Source: Methylocaldum sp. 14B (GTDB lineage Bacteria > Pseudomonadota > Gammaproteobacteria > Methylococcales > Methylococcaceae). Taken from it: a stretch of DNA of 64,000 nucleotides. Position numbers and translations under genes: made by a program. The DNA is taken from the NCBI RefSeq assembly GCF_002005105.1, contig NZ_MSCV01000030.1, forward strand, positions 1 through 64,000, given 5' to 3'. Each line of letters starts with the position of its first letter. The stretch's first letter is position 1. Under the pieces are notes generated by a model. The model was not told where the DNA came from. It worked only from the letters and a program-made list of their open reading frames with translations, and searched no databases. Below, piece by piece: positions 60,724-64,000 of this stretch.

Positions 60724-62019
60724 ATGCCTGATTATGCAAGATCCTTACGACAGTTCTGTTTGGCTCTGTCGGCGGCCATGCTCCTTTTTGGTGCGGAGGC
60801 GCGCGCCGAAGACACGATCAAGGTGGGCATTCTCCATTCGCTCTCCGGCACCATGGCGATCAGCGAAACCACGCTGAAGGACACCATGCTGATGCTGATC
60901 GACGAGCAGAACAAGAAAGGCGGTTTGCTCGGCAAAAAACTGGAACCGGTGGTCGTCGATCCCGCTTCGAACTGGCCGCTGTTCGCCGAAAAAACGCGAG
61001 AGCTTCTGACCAAGGACAAGGTCGCCGCCATCTTCGGCTGCTGGACCTCGGTGTCCCGCAAATCGGTGCTGCCGGTGGTGGAGGAATTGAACGGCCTTCT
61101 CTTCTATCCGGTTCAGTACGAGGGTGAGGAATCGTCGAAGAACGTGTTCTATACCGGCGCCGCGCCCAACCAGCAGGCGATTCCCGCCGTCGATTACCTG
61201 ATGAAGGAGCTGAAGGTCAAACGCTGGGTACTGGCCGGCACGGATTATGTATATCCGAGAACGACCAACAAGATTCTGGAGGCATATCTGAAATCGAAAG
61301 GCGTGAAGGACAAGGACATCATGATCAATTACACGCCGTTCGGCCATTCGGATTGGCAGAGCATCGTCGCGGACATCAAGAAGTTCGGTTCGGCGGGCAA
61401 GAAAACGGCGGTAGTGTCCACCATCAACGGCGACGCCAACGTGCCTTTCTATAAGGAGCTGGGCAATCAGGGCATTTCGGCCGAGTCGATTCCGGTCGTG
61501 GCGTTCTCGGTCGGCGAAGAGGAGCTGTCCGGCATCGACACCAAGCCTCTGGTCGGCCATCTCGCTGCCTGGAACTATTTCATGAGCGTCGATACGCCCG
61601 AGAATGCCGTGTTCATCACCAAATGGCACCAGTTCATCAAGAACCGGAGCCGGGTAACCAACGACCCGATGGAAGCGCATTACATTGGCTTCAACATGTG
61701 GGTCAAGGCGGTGGAAAAGGCGGGCACGACGGATACCGACGCGGTGGGCAAGGCGATCATCGGCATCGAGGCGCCGAACCTGACCGGCGGGACGTCGAAG
61801 ATGCTTCCGAACCACCACATCACCAAGCCGGTGCTGATCGGCGAGATTCAGGACGACGGCCAGTTCCAGACCGTATGGCAGACCAAGAGTTTGGTCGAGG
61901 GCGACGCCTGGTCGGATTACCTGCCGGAAAGCAAGCCGATCGTCGCCCAGTGGACGGCGCCGATCAATTGCGGCAACTACAACACCAAGACCAAGAAGTG
62001 TTCGGGTCAGAAGTATTGA
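60724..62019 (+). CDS. urtA: Urea ABC transporter substrate-binding protein UrtA
   Basis: 431-residue periplasmic binding protein of the branched-chain-amide type. Signal peptide about 1-28 (ARAEDT cleavage). UrtA landmarks are KVGILHSLSGTMAISETTLKDTMLMLIDEQN, FGCWTSVSRKSVLPVVEELNGLLFYPVQYEGEE, NVFYTGAAPNQQAIPAVDYLM and FVYPRTTNKILE-like LAGTDYVYPRTTNKILEAYL. Binds urea and delivers it to UrtBC. GAGG before the ATG. Co-directional with the porin and urtB, though 330 bases of repeat separate it from urtB. Confidence 0.96.
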   Translation: MPDYARSLRQFCLALSAAMLLFGAEARAEDTIKVGILHSLSGTMAISETTLKDTMLMLIDEQNKKGGLLGKKLEPVVVDPASNWPLFAEKTRELLTKDKVAAIFGCWTSVSRKSVLPVVEELNGLLFYPVQYEGEESSKNVFYTGAAPNQQAIPAVDYLMKELKVKRWVLAGTDYVYPRTTNKILEAYLKSKGVKDKDIMINYTPFGHSDWQSIVADIKKFGSAGKKTAVVSTINGDANVPFYKELGNQGISAESIPVVAFSVGEEELSGIDTKPLVGHLAAWNYFMSVDTPENAVFITKWHQFIKNRSRVTNDPMEAHYIGFNMWVKAVEKAGTTDTDAVGKAIIGIEAPNLTGGTSKMLPNHHITKPVLIGEIQDDGQFQTVWQTKSLVEGDAWSDYLPESKPIVAQWTAPINCGNYNTKTKKCSGQKY

Positions 62020-62136
62020 TCGATGGGGTTTCTTCTGGGGATAGGCCGACGCAAAACCTCTCCCTCTCCTGCCGGCTACGACAGCGGCGAACGGAATACG
62101 GGATAGGCGGGGGCGAGGTTTTGACTCGGGGTTCCG

Positions 62137-62302
62137 CCGTAGGGTGGGTTAGGCGCGCCTTGCACTGAGTCCGCAATGTTCGCTGGTGGTGTCGCGCGCC
62201 GTAACCCACCGGGCAAGGCTACGGAATCGGTGGGTTACGGCGCGTTCATAGCCCAGTGACCGCCAGAAAACGTTTTCTGGTACGCGCCTAACCCACCCTG
62301 CG
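62137..62302. repeat. GGGTGGGTTA-type inverted repeat element between urtA and urtB
   Basis: Outer arms CGTAGGGTGGGTTAGGCGCG and CGCGCCTAACCCACCCTGCG enclose an inner inverted pair CGCCGTAACCCACCGGGCAA / GGTGGGTTACGGCGCG. An 18-base perfect palindrome CCAGAAAACGTTTTCTGG lies at 62263-62280. It could fold into a strong structure that lowers urtB expression relative to urtA. Confidence 0.75.
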
Positions 62303-62349
62303 ACGGAAACATTCGCGACCAGACTTTGTTCAAGAATTCGGGAGACGAG

Positions 62350-63993
62350 ATGAGACCTTTGATTTTCGGCATGAGCAGATGGTGTATCGCCATGCTGATT
62401 ATGATGATGCCGGGCTTGTGCAATGCGGTGGCGGAGCCGGGGGGACCGTTCGTCGACGCATTGGCCCGGCTCAAGGAGGCTCCTCTGACTGAATTGGGCG
62501 AAGCCGTCGATCGGCTCGCCGAAACCAAGGACCCGAGGGTCGCGCCCGTGTTGCGGGCTCTGCTCGACGGTCGGCTTTATTACCGCAAGGACGACGGCAG
62601 CGTCGTTTTCGGCGACCCGGCCGAGGACGGCCTGGCTATCGTGAACGTCCTCGACGGAGAAACTTTGGGCATAGTCGGCAAGTTCGATCTCAAGAAGGTC
62701 GGCGTCAACAATGCGCTGCGCACGAGTTTGCGCGAAACCCTCGGGCGGCTCGAATTGACGGCGGACGACCCTGTTCAGCGGCTCAAGGCGGTCGAGGCCA
62801 TGAGCAAATCGCTGGACGAAGAAAACCTCGAACTGCTGCGGGCCCGACTGAATACCGAAACCGATGCCAAGGTGTCGGAAGCGATCGAAACGGCTTTGGC
62901 TCTGGCCGATCTCTCCAGCGACGACAAGGCCGTGCGCATCGCCGCCATCAATGCCTTGCACGGCAGCCTCAATCCGGATGCGCTCAACCGTCTGAATCAA
63001 TTGCTGGAGAAAGACGACGCGGGACAATATCTTGAGCCCGACCCGGACGTTCGACACTCGGCGCAGGTCGCCGTCAAATCCATCGAATCCAAGCTGGCGG
63101 TATATCGCGCGGCCGAGACAGTGTTTTTCGGTTTGAGCCTGGGCGCGGTGCTGGTACTTGCCTCCATCGGTCTCGCGATCACCTTCGGCGTCATGGGCGT
63201 CATCAACATGGCCCATGGCGAATTGATGATGCTGGGCGCTTACACCACTTACGTGGTCCAGCAACTGATGCCGGGGCATCTGGACATTTCCTTGTTCGTG
63301 GCCATCCCGGCGGCATTTCTGCTGTCCGCGCTGGTCGGCATCGCCATCGAGCGCGGCATCATCCGGTTTCTCTACGGACGTCCTCTCGAAACCCTGCTGG
63401 CGACGTTCGGGGTGAGCCTGTTTCTTCAGCAGCTGGTCCGCACGATCTTTTCGCCTCTGAATCGCAGCGTCGCGACGCCGGCCTGGATGAGCGGTTCGCT
63501 GGAGATCAACGGCGCGCTGTCGCTGACCTTGAACCGGTTCTACATCCTGATGTTTTGCCTTCTGGTGTTCGCAGCCTTGCTGCAAGTCCTGAAACGTAGC
63601 CGGATCGGACTGGAAGTGCGGGCGGTCGCGCAAAACCGCGCCATGGCCAAAGCCATGGGCATTCCGACCGAGCGGGTCGATGCGCTGACCTTCGGGCTGG
63701 GCTCGGGCATCGCCGGCGTCGCCGGCGTGGCGCTCAGCCAGCTCACCAACGTGGGACCGAATCTCGGGCAGTCGTACATCGTGGATTCGTTCATGGTGGT
63801 GGTGTTCGGCGGGGTGGGCAACTTGTGGGGCACCCTGATTGGCGGATTTTCGCTGGGGATCGCCAACAAGCTGCTGGAACCGTACGCCGGCGCGGTGCTG
63901 GCGAAAATCCTGATGCTCGTGTTCATCATCCTATTCATCCAGAAACGCCCGCGCGGTTTGTTTCCGCAGAAGGGCCGAGCAGCGGAGGCTTGA
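62350..63993 (+). CDS. urtB: Urea ABC transporter permease UrtB
   Basis: 547-residue permease. A signal-like helix (about 5-25) precedes a roughly 230-residue helical-repeat extension (AVDRLAETKDPRVAPVLRALLDG, AIETALALADLSSDDKAVRIAAINALHG) found in UrtB proteins, then the LivH-type permease with about 8 helices from residue 257 (VLASIGLAITFGVMGVINMAHGELMMLGAY, NRAMAKAMGIPTERVDALTFGLGSGIAGVAGVALSQL). GGGAGACGAG before the ATG at 62350 decides the start. Works with UrtA, UrtC and the UrtDE ATPases, the latter beyond the window. Confidence 0.95.
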   Translation: MRPLIFGMSRWCIAMLIMMMPGLCNAVAEPGGPFVDALARLKEAPLTELGEAVDRLAETKDPRVAPVLRALLDGRLYYRKDDGSVVFGDPAEDGLAIVNVLDGETLGIVGKFDLKKVGVNNALRTSLRETLGRLELTADDPVQRLKAVEAMSKSLDEENLELLRARLNTETDAKVSEAIETALALADLSSDDKAVRIAAINALHGSLNPDALNRLNQLLEKDDAGQYLEPDPDVRHSAQVAVKSIESKLAVYRAAETVFFGLSLGAVLVLASIGLAITFGVMGVINMAHGELMMLGAYTTYVVQQLMPGHLDISLFVAIPAAFLLSALVGIAIERGIIRFLYGRPLETLLATFGVSLFLQQLVRTIFSPLNRSVATPAWMSGSLEINGALSLTLNRFYILMFCLLVFAALLQVLKRSRIGLEVRAVAQNRAMAKAMGIPTERVDALTFGLGSGIAGVAGVALSQLTNVGPNLGQSYIVDSFMVVVFGGVGNLWGTLIGGFSLGIANKLLEPYAGAVLAKILMLVFIILFIQKRPRGLFPQKGRAAEA

Positions 63994-63996
63994 TCC

Positions 63997-64000
63997 ATGG
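63997..64000 (+). CDS. Probable start of the next urt gene (urtC), cut by the window edge
   Basis: ATGG begins 3 bases after the urtB stop, with GGAGG about 10 bases upstream (63984-63988). In urt operons urtC follows urtB, so this is the expected start; only the first codon is visible. Confidence 0.45.

Noticed and set aside
62149-63633. 494-codon minus-strand frame opposite urtB
   Set aside because: UrtB is unambiguous on the plus strand; the opposite frame is a low-complexity shadow.

Overview
The window looks like the chromosome of a GC-rich gammaproteobacterium, most likely a methanotroph of the Methylococcaceae (Methylococcus/Methylocaldum-like). This is inferred from the mix of genes (aryl-polyene/xanthomonadin-type pigment genes, a formaldehyde-dehydrogenase-like zinc alcohol dehydrogenase, a ThiS-ThiG fusion, an Anbu locus, urea transport) and from gene style. 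No rRNA or methane monooxygenase gene is present to prove it.

Layout. 0-7 kb: moaB and a three-gene RND efflux operon (outer membrane factor, adaptor, pump) with a visible promoter and operator-like palindrome. 7-13.5 kb: DUF4389 and DUF2127 membrane proteins; a tRNA-Gly(CCC) gene split by a 2.66 kb group II intron that carries a second, complete tRNA-Gly(CCC); a GCS2-type glutamate-cysteine ligase overlapping an aspartoacylase-like zinc hydrolase. 13.5-17 kb: small membrane protein, 2-Cys peroxiredoxin, thiSG fusion and DAHP synthase. 17.2-22.6 kb (minus): first half of an aryl-polyene gene set (dehydratase, chain-length factor, ketosynthase, MMPL exporter, LolA-like carrier). 22.7-36.7 kb: repeat-rich accessory stretch with DUF938 methyltransferase, beta-carbonic anhydrase, cupin, ankyrin protein, transglutaminase-like protein, methyltransferase, LecA-like protein, Rieske protein, and a kinase/response regulator/GGDEF-EAL operon. 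36.7-42.8 kb (minus): second half of the pigment set (acyltransferase, hotdog dehydratase, membrane protein, ACP, XanB2-like chorismatase, halogenase-like flavoprotein), preceded by a CFA-synthase-like gene. 43.3-48 kb: Anbu peptidase, circularly permuted ATP-grasp, alpha-E protein and a VOC/HPPD-like protein. 48.3-53.2 kb: YchJ, Kazal-domain protein, zinc alcohol dehydrogenase, trypsin-like protease. 53.5-64 kb: LuxR-type response regulator and an NCS1-transporter-fused hybrid kinase, a lipoprotein, then porin-urtA-urtB (and probably urtC) for urea uptake.

The standout is the intron in tRNA-Gly. The two tRNA halves (39 + 35 nt) rejoin into a perfect 74-nt tRNA. The copy inside the intron is also 74 nt and matches it at 70 positions. 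All four differences fall between -15 and +5 of the insertion site, at positions group II introns use to recognise targets, while a compensatory swap keeps the anticodon stem paired. This looks like a homing element that carries a recoded, target-immune rescue copy of the gene it interrupts. The internal tRNA also caps a stem that contains the maturase ribosome binding site and start codon.

Intergenic regions are rich in dispersed repeats: a REP family around GTCGGCAA...TTGCCGAC, a hairpin family built on GTTTGCGATTGG, a TAGAGC-ended MITE-like element, and others. They sit at both inner edges of the split pigment cluster.
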